Of a DNA stretch of 64,000 bases, positions 13,001 to 23,189 are shown piece after piece (positions within the stretch are counted from its first letter, which is position 1; the number at the start of each line of letters is the position of its first letter). The notes under the pieces were generated by a model, which did not search any database, was not told the origin of the DNA, and saw only the letters and a list, made by a program, of their open reading frames with translations. Source of the DNA: Cylicocyclus nassatus (lineage: Eukaryota > Nematoda > Chromadorea > Rhabditida > Strongylidae); NCBI GenBank assembly GCA_958299035.1, contig CATQJL010000001.1:55168333-55232332 (forward strand), read 5' to 3'. Made by a program: the position numbers and the translations under genes.

Positions 13001-14978
13001 AGAATATCGAACTGCTAATGCGTCACTGTGATTTTCAAGTCAAAATGACTCACATGATGAAATATTAGGTTGGTCCGAAAGTTTTGTCCCACCAATTAAA
13101 AAAAATCATAACTTCTTCCTATCACAATAATTTTGCATGACTAAAAGTCTCTTGGAAAGAGCAATTCATGCACTTTCTAAATCTACCTTGGCTGCTATCT
13201 ATCAAGCTCGCAGCGCAGAGATCAAATTGTAAAAAGCAAATTGCTTCAGGTTTGGAACTTTTAAGCAAGCCCGTTAAAAAATTACCGTGCCATAAAATCC
13301 AAACAGCCAGTATCCTGGCTCTTCTGATCCTCTCTTTCTATATGAGCAAACTTCGCGCTGATCGAGCTGTTCCTTTGGAGGTTATGATTTTTTGAAAAAA
13401 TGCCAAAAAATCAATTTTCTTAAGGAACTGATTTTTCGGCATTTTTTCTCGAAAATCATAATATTTCTAAGAAGAGCCCGATTAGCGCGAACATGGCTCA
13501 TATGGAAAGAGATTAGAAAATCTGAGATACTGGTTGTTTTAGATTTTATGGCAGTTTGGATTTTTTAACGGGCTTGCTTAAAAATTCTGAACTTGAAATG
13601 ATTTCCTTTTTCCAATTTTATCTCTGCATTCCGAGCTTAGTAGATAGCAGCCAAGGTAGATTTATAAAGTGCATGGATTGCCCTTTCCAATGGATTTTTA
13701 GACATGCAAAATTATTGTGACAGGAAGAAGTTATGATTTTTTGAAAATGGTGGGACAGAACTTTCGGACTAACCTAATATTAATTCGGCAACATTCGACC
13801 AAGTCCTATGCGTATCTACTCAAGTAACAAAGGTCATTGTCAGTTTTACTGCTTAGTGATAGCCGTACATCAAGGGCAAGACAGAGAAGGAACTTTTTTG
13901 TGCAAGCATGCCACAAGATTAATGAGCCCATTGTAGGAAAAATACGATTTTTTCGTGAATTTGTTGAGCATCTTCAGCAGCTACACCGGACAAATGCTCG
14001 ATTTTTTTTTGTTTCTGGAGGATTGATCCTTAATGAACGCGACCATTCACAATGAGGTGTATATAGGTGTATGTACATATGTAGATGCGCTTTCCTCCGT
14101 CCACCCCCCTTCCAACACCCACATTCTTAGAATGGTCGCAAAAATTGTGAAAAAGCAGACGTATAAATTGTGGTAATTTGTTTTTACTTGTGTATGGAAT
14201 TATTAGTAAAAACTCTGTGAAGCTTAGTTCCCACCATGCTTCACCTATTTTATAGTCATGAACTCACATAATTTTTTTAAAGCATAACAGAAAATCTTTG
14301 AAGGACGTCACATGTGCCATAAAATATTTGTCATTCCGTCATAGTATGATCGTAGAATCGTTATTGTTCGTCATTATTACTAGTTCAGAAAAATACGTTT
14401 ATGAATATTTTAAGTGGATAAGAAGCAGCACCTTGTTACAAACATTTCACTCCAAAAGGCTATGGTCGCTAAGTATTCTTGTTAAATGACTCAGACTTGA
14501 AATTTGAGAACACTTACAAATTTGTATAGCTCACAATGTTTCCAAACATCCGCGCTTTTTCGGCAATGTAACAAATGTCTCTAATCTTTAGGGAGTTTTT
14601 TAAGAGTTTCGCTAGGAAACACGAAAAAATCTAGCAGACGGGCATTTTGGAGGAATGCTGAAAGGTCGAGCCATGATTGAATCAAGCAAATTCCAAAGAT
14701 GTGGGAGGTTGAAATCTCGAATAATCTCAAGAAGAACATCCATAGCCGTACACACAAGGGGTGGCCGTACTCTCACGACAGTAACTTGATCATTCACAGA
14801 AAGCTGTGAGGATGTCTAATAAGGAAAATAAATTACCAAGAACAAAATATCGAAGAATTTACCTGTACAGGAGGAGAAGACTGAAGAGGAGAATATGGTG
14901 AAGATGATATTTCTCATATTGCACCACAACAAGGTTCCAGAACATTCTGAAAGTAGTAGTTCTTAGGTTTTCCTGCAT
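7051..14978 (-). CDS. TWK-family two-pore-domain potassium channel, nine exons
   Basis: Plasma-membrane K+ leak channel; K2P subunits dimerise to make one pore. Exons (minus strand): 14863-14978, 11346-11472, 11128-11293, 10533-10661, 10401-10480, 7703-7787, 7403-7507, 7175-7351, 7051-7122. All junctions keep phase, giving about 352 residues before the C-terminal tail. TM1 is about residues 28-50, split by the first intron. An extracellular cap with an NET glycosylation-like site follows. Pore loop 1 ends TTIGYGD (about 134-140), TM2 about 151-172, TM3 about 229-251, pore loop 2 ends TTIGFGD (267-273), TM4 about 282-304. An intron interrupts the codon of the first filter glycine in both pores, a typical K2P feature. 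The start ATG at 14976 follows an in-frame stop; alternatively CAG at 14973-14975 is an acceptor and N-terminal exons lie upstream. TE-filled introns of 3.4 and 2.6 kb separate the exon groups. The TWK call is firm; the orthologue is not assignable. Confidence 0.9.
7851..8162. mobile_element. Mariner-type MITE with about 30-bp inverted ends
   Basis: Left end TTAGGTTGCCCATAAGTC follows TA. The right end is its diverged reverse complement, ending near ACAACCTAC before TA. The TTAGGTTG start with a TA target is typical of mariner elements. It lies in the 2.6 kb intron of the TWK channel gene and has no transposase. Confidence 0.72.
8163..9396. other. Intronic repeat-rich stretch with G and C tracts
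   Basis: This lies inside the 2.6 kb TWK intron. It holds an eleven-G run (8538-8548) and a sixteen-C run (8585-8600). Around 8960-9090 is a fragment of the fold-back family repeat (two GAGCTACGGGGC-like units and a TTTATCGATTTTATCGAT core). An AT-rich TTCGAA-like block lies at about 9170-9390. No coding exon is supported. Confidence 0.5.
9397..9699 (+). CDS. Unidentified 100-codon open frame in an intron
   Basis: A plus-strand open frame inside the TWK channel's long intron. The product is mixed and not low-complexity (for example KKAYRRKSFQHIQYYPVG in the middle), and a GCAG/GTGT step lies near its end. No domain was recognised and no paired exon found. It may be chance or an old transposon fragment. 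Confidence 0.2.
   Translation: MSFVSPFTFCRLGRHLPFLTPLTVTDCRYLSVYNFSAMINWFMQSFLKKAYRRKSFQHIQYYPVGVDVATSIVVNFTTKYGSRQVTGEVYHTESDVFAGV
9955..10030. repeat. CG-rich degenerate short repeats
   Basis: Repeated variants of GCGAxTTGCG / TTCGCGA run for about 75 bp, composition quite unlike the flanks. It resembles the satellite-like interiors of the elements at 11619-12102 and 45092-46654. Confidence 0.5.
11619..12102. mobile_element. TIR element with GCGGAAGTTCC satellite and tRNA-like core
   Basis: TCAGACAAATGAC at the left and GTGATTTGTCTGA at the right form an inverted pair that continues loosely over about 30 bp. The interior repeats CTGCGGAAGTTCC-type units at irregular spacing on both strands (for example near 11650, 11670, 11690, 11875, 11955, 12076). 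It lies in intron 1 of the TWK channel gene. No transposase and no clear target duplication were seen. Confidence 0.6.
11741..11811 (-). pseudogene. tRNA-like sequence inside a TIR element
   Basis: On the minus strand, TAGCGTAGAGG (11793-11803) matches a pol III A box and GGTTCAAATCT (11750-11760) matches a B box at tRNA-like spacing. The T stem pairs, GTGAG with CTCGC. The anticodon and acceptor stems do not pair well, so this is a tRNA-derived relic or SINE-like piece. Confidence 0.4.
12502..13018 (+). CDS. Small unidentified gene nested in TWK intron 1, possibly decayed
   Basis: Three coding-like pieces. Exon 1 (12502-12573) opens with two ATGs and reads 24 codons ending in EINRPQ at a CAG/GTTAGT donor. 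A middle piece ending at 12777 (TGT/GTGAGT) reads GKDGRNQILRTLQ and on to KHPPWKNC. Exon 3 (12806-13018) begins after GCGCAG and reads 70 codons to TAA, acidic and basic mixed, with an MICPEEMETQKNSI core. The middle-to-last junction is in phase. The first-to-middle junction is not: an in-frame TAA at 12679-12681 precedes the middle frame, and the natural acceptor at 12660-12661 leads into a different frame. The gene is either a recent pseudogene or the sequence has a small indel. I do not recognise the family. It lies on the opposite strand to the host intron. Confidence 0.42.
13065..13777. mobile_element. Palindromic mariner-type MITE, 713 bp
   Basis: Starts TTAGGTTGGTCCGAAAG after TA (13063-13064) and ends CTTTCGGACTAACCTAA before TA (13778-13779). 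The two halves are near mirror images meeting around 13420, so the whole element can form one hairpin. No transposase frame. Confidence 0.88.
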
Positions 14979-15400
14979 TTTTCAAATGACCCCAGTAGTA
15001 TTTCTCAGAAGGTATCATAACCCCATTGATGGAATTTTTGATTATTAGGTCATGCAGATTTTTCATTCGAAAATAAGCATTACGAACCGGAAATACGATA
15101 TGGAAGCGAAGGTCGAGAAAAGCTGGAGCTCTCCTGCGTGTCTGGCTTAGTGAGAGCAATTTGTGTAAAGCGGAATCGTTCACCTACACCTGACCGTTGC
15201 CTCACAACAGCCTTTCAACACGTACGCTCAGCTGACCACATTTTGGTAATTTTATCGTTTATTATCCCACGGGAACATTTCTCGGGTCATTATAAAGTTC
15301 GTCTGAAGCTAAATACACAGCGCCACTATTATTTTTCAACATCTTGCGCTCAAAGAGCGTACAACGCCTGAAGAAACTAGCAATCTTTTGACCTCATAAC

Positions 15401-15658
15401 CAGGGCCTCGACACGAGGTGACTAAATGAAAATGCAAAAAACGAAGTCCCCCTTGACTTTTGGGAATTCTTACGAAGTCCCCTTTGACCCTCGACCATAT
15501 TTCCTCTAAAAACCTAGAAAAAATCTTTAAAAACGAAACGTCGACTGAAAAAACGTCGCCAATTTCGCGTGTGTCTTCGGTCACACAAACGAAACCCCCT
15601 TTGCTTTTTGTCCCAAAAACGATGTCCAGCTTGCTTGTAAGCCACCTGTGCCCACCTG
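15401..15658. mobile_element. Diverged hAT-type MITE copy
   Basis: Begins CAGGGCCTCGACACGAG and shares with the 3302 copy the blocks AACGAAGTCCCCCTTGAC and CGATGTCCAGCTTGCTT near its two ends. It ends in CCCACCTG. The 8-bp flanks no longer match, so it is older or rearranged. Confidence 0.6.
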
Positions 15659-17116
15659 TTAATGACTTATTTTTGGATTTCAATGATTTTGAGGGGCTCA
15701 TTGAGATCCGGTGCTGGCTTTAAAGGTGTCTAACAGGACGTGAAAAGAATTGATCCACAGATTTTATAAGCTTTAAAAAAATCGTTTATTCGGCGAAAAA
15801 GGAAGCATGGGTACCATCTCCATGGTTATATCAGTTCAATTCTGATAATTATAGTTATAGAGCAGTCACATACAAGCTTTCATCACAATTCTATCAGGTT
15901 AGTGCAAAAATAATGGCCAGTTCTCACTTTGACGTGCTATAGCTTTCTGAAAGATCCACAGAACGCGGTAACAATCATCAGAAGCAGCAAACCTTCTGCA
16001 ATACAGCGCACATATACATATACTCGCATCACAAACGGGCAGAAAAATATCTATTGAAAAACAAAAAAGGTTCTTCTACTAAAAGCTTGTTTTTGACATT
16101 TCATAACTTCCTTCGAAGTTTGTTAGTATGGATGATAAGTAGCCTATTTTGTAGCGGCAAGCCAGTAGTACAAAACACAATAAAAAGAATTCGGACAAAA
16201 AAGTTTGAAAGAAAGAAAAAAATCGAAATCTAAAATTTCTCACTTTTTTCAACATTTTTTCAGTGGGCCTCAAAGTCCCGAATATAGAATTTTCTGGTTT
16301 TCTACGCACTGAACCGCTGGATGCCCTTGCAAAAACTGCTAATAGGATGCCCCAGCCCTACGCTTGACTTCTTGAAGAAAATTATTGGTCATTAAATGAT
16401 CGCAACAGCTACCCATGTTTAGACACCGATATCTCAGTCTGGATAACTTTAACGAATGCAGTCAAGTATGCGTAAGTAGACAATTTCTATTATATACAAT
16501 AGCTAAATTTTCGAAGAAGTGCCATTGATAGCGCTTGAATTCTGGCCAGAAAAGGGGATGCAATGAATTTCTAATTTTGGATGCGGTTATTTGAAGTTCA
16601 GTAACTTTAGAATAGATGAGGATGGAAGCTTATTCTAAACACCATTAGATAGAGCATGAAAACAGCTTCTCGATGGTTTACCATATTTATTTTTTAGAAG
16701 AAGTATTGATGGGAAAAAAGAAAAAAGGCTTGGAAAATCGGCCATTATTTTTGCACCAACCCAATACTAATTCAGCCTGGGTTGGATCCATATACATGAT
16801 GAACTGTCGTTGCGGTTGGAGTATGAGTGAAACTGTATGTTCTTCGTTCTTTTGTCAGGAACGCGAAGAGCGTATTGAATGATACAAAAAATAAAAATAA
16901 GTATATGAGCGATCAAGTTCTAGGGATAGACTGAAATCTCATATTTCATAAACACAAAACATAGTGACAAGGCATGTATTCGCAATGTATTTTTTGAAGC
17001 TAAATCATTTTTAGTATAAAATGTGTGCTTTCGCCATAATGTGTATAGCTCCACGAGTGACGACCCCATCGAGAGATTTTCCGATTTGGTCTCAACAAAC
17101 TTATGAAAAAGGTGTC
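15659..17116. other. Intergenic, no supported gene
   Basis: AT-rich sequence with short open frames only. No paired splice sites, recognised motif or long inverted repeat was seen. Confidence 0.4.
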
Positions 17117-17714
17117 TTTAAGGCAGCGGCTCGGCAGAATAGAACTACCTCAGATTTGGACACAGATGGTTGGGAGGCCCTCCAAGTGAACCACAACAGC
17201 GACTCCGCGCCGAAAATGTGAACTCTGCAAGCCAGGGGGCGGCCCAAGCGCCGCTCCCCTTCCTCCTTTCGCTCCCCTAACACCTTGTTTGGACGAGTAT
17301 TCTCCGCTAGGCGGCGCGGGACCCCCCGACCACTTTCCCGGGGTGGGGGAATGAAAGCCGCCAGCTTCGGTCGCCTGCGCGGACTGCTGGTCCTGGAACG
17401 ACATGCAATAACGTTGCGAAAGGACTAGTTAGCCGCGAAAGGCGGCTGAAACTGGCGGCTTTCGTTCCCCCACCCCTTTCCCGCATTGTGCATGCTATAC
17501 AAAGCCAAAATTACAGGCAGCAGGGTCTTCGTGCCGGACCTCCCGACTTTCCTTTGAGAATTCTCGTCTGAGCTGCCTTTTGGAAATTGAAAAAAACGCC
17601 CCGAAAAAGGCCTTTTCACCCCTTTTAAAGCTCAGATTCGGGATCTACGGGTTGAGAAGGCCCAAAACATGCAAAAAGATGGAAACGCAAAATCTGCCGA
17701 GCCGCTGCCTTTAA
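17117..17714. mobile_element. GGCAGCGG-family MITE, copy 2
   Basis: Left TTTAAGGCAGCGGCTCGG and right GAGCCGCTGCCTTTAA are inverted ends. The GC-rich interior includes stacked CCCC/GGGG-containing blocks shared with copy 4 (the CTCCCCTTCCTCCTTTCGCT stretch). The open frames here are by-products of GC content, not genes. Confidence 0.8.
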
Positions 17715-17938
17715 TGTCTTAAGGTGCAGTGGTGGTTGTGTCTTGAAGAGAATCGTTTACGAAGCGAAGTTTATGCATAATGATTCATGGAAAAACATTT
17801 CTTTTTTCACAAAATATCACTAGCCGTAGTAATTCGTTCCATCATCAAATTATCTTTAAAAATAGCCTCTGCGTAGTAACATGTTTGCTAACGAGAAAAT
17901 GGTCAGAACTTAGCCATTCCAAACAAGCTACATATCAA

Positions 17939-18275
17939 CTCGTCTTAAAAGCTGATTTCAAATATATGTTTTTTTTCTGCCAAGCGACTATCTAGAAGGA
18001 GTTATGAACGTTCAAATATGAGATATTCTTCGAGTTTCGACAAATATATTTCCTTGAGAGGCTGCCTGATGGCGTGGACTTACATTGGCTTGGTTATTTT
18101 AATTACTAGGAAGAAGCACATTTACTGAAAATCCAGATAAGTGTTTTTGAAACCTATTTCGTGGAACATGCGCCAGAGAACACTTGACAAATCTCACATT
18201 TCAACGCTCATAACTCCTCCCAGATCGTTTGGCAGATAAAAAACATATATTCTGAATCAGCGTGCTAAGACGAGT
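17939..18275. repeat. Palindromic element, about 337 bp
   Basis: ACTCGTCTTA at the left and TAAGACGAGT at the right are inverted. The arms continue with matching blocks (AATATATGTTTTTT, GGAGTTATGA) towards a centre near 18107. It lies between two GGCAGCGG MITEs. Target duplication unclear. Confidence 0.65.
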
Positions 18276-18308
18276 CCGATGATATACAGCATGTCTTCTA
18301 TGGCTGGG

Positions 18309-18711
18309 TTAAAGGCAGCAGCTCGCCAAAACCGACATCCCAACATTTTGACATGGAGGGTTGCTTGTACCCTAAACATGAGAACAGAGCAAGTCCGAGC
18401 GTACAGCATGCCCTTGCCTAGAAAACCCCTTTACGCGCAAGCCATTCTATTACGCGCAGAACGAGCTTGCGATACTCCGTGACCCGTCCGAGAAGGCATG
18501 CCGCAATGTTATATTGCGAGGGTCCCGCAACGATTCTGCCTCTCTAACCATGGCGGGACATGCTCCACTCGTCCGAATTAAAATGGAAGACCTTGGGAAA
18601 TGGTCGCCATTTTCGTGCTCTTCAAGGTGGACCTTTGGAACCAGCGCCTCGAATTATCCCAGGTAAGCAGAAAAACTTCAAGTCGACAATCTGCCGAGCC
18701 GCTGCCTTTAA
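18309..18711. mobile_element. GGCAGCGG-family MITE, copy 3
   Basis: Left TTAAAGGCAGCAGCTCGCC and right GAGCCGCTGCCTTTAA are inverted. The interior differs from copies 2 and 4, so the family is defined mainly by its ends. No coding capacity. Confidence 0.78.
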
Positions 18712-19380
18712 GTTCCGACCATTCCCTGTTTAGACCTAATTCCGTGCTTCCATTCGCTCTTATAAGGGCATACGGGTAGTTTCGGCACTTACAAAATGTT
18801 GCGTACCGAACACCACCTATAAAATATTGAGCAGAATCAGAATTTGTACACAAAGACAAGGTCAAGTTTAAACAATTTTGTAGAGCCCATTAGCACTATG
18901 CCAAATTCCAACGAGGCTAAAAGGTGTGAAGTGTATTGAAATTCAAAAGCCTTGAAAATACATTAGAGCATTTGCGTAAGCACTAGGATGTTCCGAAAGT
19001 TTTTTTTCGATTTGCAGATTTTCTTATTCAATTTATTCTTATTTTCTTATTTTCTTATTTCTTATTTCTTATTCTTGGCTCGCAACTTTTCAATAACAAT
19101 TCCCTAGCATTTTGAAATTTGCTGGATTGAGCGCACTCTACTGAAGTAACAGTACGGCATGTAAAAAGAGAGGCCAGAAAGAAACGAAAATTCGAAGAAT
19201 TTCGGGATAGTTGTGACCGTCCATCTGAGCCCTCCTCCGCGCGCATTATGCCAACTTTTCAATACAATGCTGGCAGTGGCTATAGAGCCCCCTGAAAAAT
19301 CACAGTAATTTGCCTCTCTTGAGTGAAATTATCTGAAAACTATAATGCGCAAACCAACATTATAACATCAAACAACATTA
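18712..19380. other. Intergenic, no supported gene
   Basis: AT-rich. Contains a short CTTATTTT-type simple repeat around 19020-19075 and no recognised gene. Confidence 0.4.
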
Positions 19381-20022
19381 TTCAGGACGCCAAATTTCGC
19401 TGATTTTGGCCGGAGAAAAACTGGAAATTGGAAAAAAAAGTGTCGCTGATCACAGCAGCAAAGCCACCTCTGTTTTCAAGCAGTACTGCATTCTTTGAGC
19501 CTAAAATAATGAAAGACTTGTTACACTCAGGTGCTAACGCCTTATATAAAGAAAAAAAATTTATACTGCATTTTTGCTTCAAAGTGCATAAAAAGTCACA
19601 TGGTTTAAAAACTGTTAGTTCACTGAATTTTCAAGCACTTATTCAATTCGGATGAAGGCACTAGAATTCAGCCTTTACAATGAATGCGGTGAAGGGCGCC
19701 TAAGTCATCTTGTGTAGTCGCTCATGTTGATGAACGAGCTTCAATCTTACCATGGATGTAATTGGGCTTTTGACCCTAAAAACTCGAATTCCGGCGCGTA
19801 AAAGCTTCTGGCCTAAAGTTCCACTTTGTTTGCATAACGATTTATGAAATGTTGCCAGAATCTTCGCAAAGACGAAGACACAAGTTGGAGTTAAAACGCT
19901 TCATCTGCAGTTCAGTGAAAATAATAGGCAGCTCTATAGCTTTGACCAGCCCTCTAAACACGTTTTTTTTATTCTTCAATTTTTCTGCGGCTAAAACCAG
20001 CGAAATCTGGAGCCGTCCTGAA
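19381..20022. mobile_element. Inverted-repeat MITE, about 642 bp
   Basis: TTCAGGACG with TTTCGCTGATTTTGGCC behind it at the left is mirrored by a diverged copy ending CGTCCTGAA at the right. Arms of about 60 bp are evident. Neither superfamily nor target duplication is clear. Confidence 0.6.
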
Positions 20023-21175
20023 CAGTGATGTAAGGTTGGTTTACACACTTATTTGTTAAAACAGTTTCATCCAAGACTGGGCATTACCGTGACTTTTAAT
20101 ATGGCTCTTAGTATGGCCAGCACTTATTGGTTATTATTTCATGGGGATAGAAAGGTCAATCGTATGATGGTTCCTACTTGCCCTTGCTTAAACTTGTACA
20201 ATATCGAGTATAGGGCATTCAAAAAATCGTGACGATGGCGCGACCGCGCGCGACACGGATGCACTTCCATTTCTTGGTTTCTACCTCTACTCAGGTGGTT
20301 TTTCTGCTTACATGTGATAGTACTTGCAAACACTAGTGATAGACACTACAAGTCACTGTGCTAAACGTTAAGGGTGTTGTATGCTCCTGTGTGCGCAAAG
20401 ACCGCATTCAACTCGTCGTAACGCAATTGTCGCTATGCGTAAACTGGCGCTGAAGAACAGCTAAAATCTACAATCTTTGGGGACAGAAGCTCAGCCAATT
20501 TCTGTGTCGGAGTAAAAGTGCGCAAATGCGCATATGTTAGCCCATTGCACCCTTCACTATGAAGGTCTATCTAAATAATTCTATGGATAATGCGAAGATT
20601 CCTTTCATAGAACATTATTCTTGAGCATGAGTGCATTTTAATAACTTGTGTTTTGTAATATGGATATTCCGATAAGATACCATCAAAAAGAAGCATAGAA
20701 AATCTTTTAAATGGTGTACATTATACTTCATTGAGTGCGCAGCTTGTACGAAATAGCTGCGCTGAACACGAAGCAACTGAGAATCGGACGGAACTTTAAG
20801 AACAGCCTAGTGCTTAGTTTTCATGTTCGAGTGAAAGCGGGTAAGTACAGCTAGTGATAACTACGTAGAAATTTAAGCCGAATCGCTTAATCTGCTATAT
20901 TTTTGAGACTCGCAAAACATTCAAGAAGTTCATTTTGGTGGCAGATAGATAAATCGCACCCTTGATCGTCCCGTATTTATCAAAATAGAGCAAACGCATA
21001 ACTTGAGGGTCAGGCAATTTTCTGAATCTTGCTTGAGCGGCTGGATATCGTTGAAAATGGAACGCTCACCAACCTGGGAACTCGAGCAGGAGCAAAAATC
21101 ATTTTCGGTTTGCGGATCGTAAAGTCAGCAGAACAGCGCAGTACTAGACATTCGTGAAAGCTGAGCTAGTGCAGA
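20023..21175. other. Region upstream of the small membrane-protein gene
   Basis: No coding exon recognised. It would hold the promoter and 5' leader of the plus-strand gene starting at 21176, but I cannot point to a specific promoter element. Confidence 0.35.
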
Positions 21176-23189
21176 ATGGTCAAAGAGGAGCCAGTGTCTC
21201 CCGAAACGCTGTTAAGAAGAAAAATTGCCGCATTGCTTATGGTTTTTTCGTTTTTCGGAGGTGGACTGTTAGCATCATGTGTTGCGTGTCATACGTGCGT
21301 TTCTAGAATATAATGATTAGTTGCAAAACTATGGTCTGTTGAAATCTCCGTCTGCTGGTCTTTACAACAGAGGACTTCGGTAAGCTCGTTTCATGAAAAA
21401 GCTGAAGCAATCAGTCAAAGTAGCATCTTCAAAGCTGAAAATTTGAGAAGTTCAAAGTTTGCTGCTTGCTTTTGAAATAGTATGCGTGTTTGATTACTTT
21501 CAACATAAATCTGATTGATATGTACAGAGAAGAACAGCTGACAGCAGAACCAGAGGACATTATTTTGATACAGTGTTCGTTTGAAGGCAATCTCCGGAAA
21601 AAGTTGATGGTTTGGAAATTTTACTACGGTGAAGATGAAAGCCCTCGGTCACGCCTGCACAAGTGGGAACATAACCAGCTGCTGCGTTCATACTGATTCC
21701 CATGTTGTGGAACTGTTCCCGCACAGTTCTCGCACTGTGCTGAAACTGTGCGGGAACTGTGCGGGAACAGTTCCAGAACTGTGCTGCATGCGCTGCAGCC
21801 GCCCCGCACCGTTTTGAACGGCGGGAGTTGGAGAATTTTGACCGTTCTCAACGGTTTTTCTTCCAGATTTCGCTCATTTTGGCCTTAATCCTCCACCCCG
21901 CTTCCCTTTTTGATCAGCAGCACTGCGAACTCGAAGCGGGGTTGAAGAATGAGCGCTTTCCTGCGCCGTGTATTCGGAAAGATGGGCTATCGTGCGATTG
22001 TTCATTCTGTCTTCTTCTTTTTTGCTCAAAACTACTTCATTTGTTCCAGGAAGCGGCTGCCCAGTTTCCATAGCCATCTGCCACGAATTAGGGAGTAGGA
22101 GAAATCCTGAAATTGCATGAGTTGGGACTTGTCTCTTGTTTTTCATGATTTTGGGCGTTCTTAGCCTTGTTCGTTTTTCAATGCCGTTCTTTCTTCTACC
22201 CCGCTTCCCCTAGTGATGAAAAGCTGTGAATTTGAAGCTGGGTTGAGGATTGAACGCTGTTCTGCTCCATGTATTCGGGAATATGGGCCTTCGTGCGCTC
22301 GTCCATTCTCTCATCGCTATTTTTGTTCAGACCTACTTCATTTGTTCCAGAGTCGTCTATTTCAATTTCAATACAAAAGCGAGACTACGCGACTTGTAAG
22401 TACACATGAATAGGTCTGAACAAAAATAGCGATGAGAGAATGGACGAGCGCACGAAGGCCCATATTCCCGGATACATGGAGCAGAACAGCGTTCAATCCT
22501 CAACCCCGCTTCAAAATCACAGCTTTTCATCACTAGGAGAAGCGGGGTAGAAGAAAGAACGGAGAAGCAACGACATTGAAAAACGAACAAGGCTAAGAAC
22601 GCCCAAAATCATGAAAAACAAGAGACAAGTCCCAACTCATGCAATTTCAGGATTTCTCCTACTCCCTAATTCGTGGCAGATGGCTATGGAAACTGGGCAG
22701 CCGCTTCCTGGAACAAATGAAGTAGTTTTGAGCAAAAAAGAAGAAGACAGATGAACAATCGCACGATAGCCCATCTTTCCGAATATACGGCGCAGAAAAG
22801 CGCTCATTCTTCAACCCCGCTTCGAGTTCGCAGTGCTGCTGATCAAAAAGGGAAGCGGGGTGGAGGATTAAGGCCAAAATGAGCGAAATCTGGAAGAAAA
22901 ACCGTTGAAAACGGTCAAAATTCTCCAACTCCCGCCGTTCAAAACGGTGCGGGGCGGCTGCAGCGCATGCAGCACAGTTCTGGAACTGTTCCCGCACAGT
23001 TCCCGCACAGTTTCAGCACAGTGCGAGAACTGTGCGGGAACAGTTTCAGAACATGGGAATCAGTATGAACGCAGCCATAAGCACGTTTCGGACTGGGTGC
23101 TGCACATGGTGCAGCACGCGGTTTATAGGGTCTCCTTGAATTTCACAGTGAATTTGCCATACCCCGAAGATATGAGCTCAAAGGCCTAG
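21176..23189 (+). pseudogene. Small membrane-anchored protein gene split by an insertion
   Basis: Exon 1 (21176-21294) starts at ATG with MVKEEPVSPETLLRRK, followed by a hydrophobic segment (about residues 17-38) that could be a membrane anchor. A GTGCGT donor at 21295 and a TACAG acceptor before 21528 join in phase. Exon 2 reads on in an acidic/basic mixture to GEDESPRSRLHKWEH at 21672. There a 1.4 kb inverted-repeat element begins. The same frame resumes at 23076 (HVSDWVLHMVQH and on) and stops at TAG 23187-23189. Removing the element and one 8-bp duplication leaves an uninterrupted frame of about 124 residues. This is strong evidence that the exon was real and that the element inserted into coding sequence. 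The W-x3-HVSDWV stretch faintly recalls a Pointed/SAM-like helix, which is not reliable. Function unknown. The allele is probably inactive unless the element is removed from the RNA. Confidence 0.6.
21678..23075. mobile_element. 1.4 kb fold-back element inserted in an exon
   Basis: GCTGCGTTCATACTGATTCC at the left is mirrored at the right end, and the arms match almost base for base over about 650 bp each around a centre near 22378. The flanks carry CATAACCA (21670-21677) and CATAAGCA (23076-23083), a 7-of-8 target duplication. The arms contain GCGGGAAC/GTTCC repeats and identical open frames on opposite strands, which are artefacts of the symmetry. No transposase is encoded. An 8-bp duplication fits hAT-like mobilisation. 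Confidence 0.85.

Noticed and set aside
14612..14820. Minus-strand frame TSSQLSVNDQVTVVRVRPPL... as an exon following SSPPVQ
   Set aside because: Composition is protein-like, but the preceding exon (14863-14978) is needed in a different frame for TM1 of the potassium channel, where it joins 11472 perfectly. In that frame this stretch hits a stop at once.
14947..15250. Possible N-terminal exon(s) of the channel upstream of 14978 (for example a frame reading RFRFTQIALTKPDTQ)
   Set aside because: Coding-like, but no donor gives the phase needed to join the exon that starts at 14978 or 14972. Kept only as a possibility.
21759..22997. Pairs of identical open frames on opposite strands
   Set aside because: They are mirror images created by the fold-back element and not genes.
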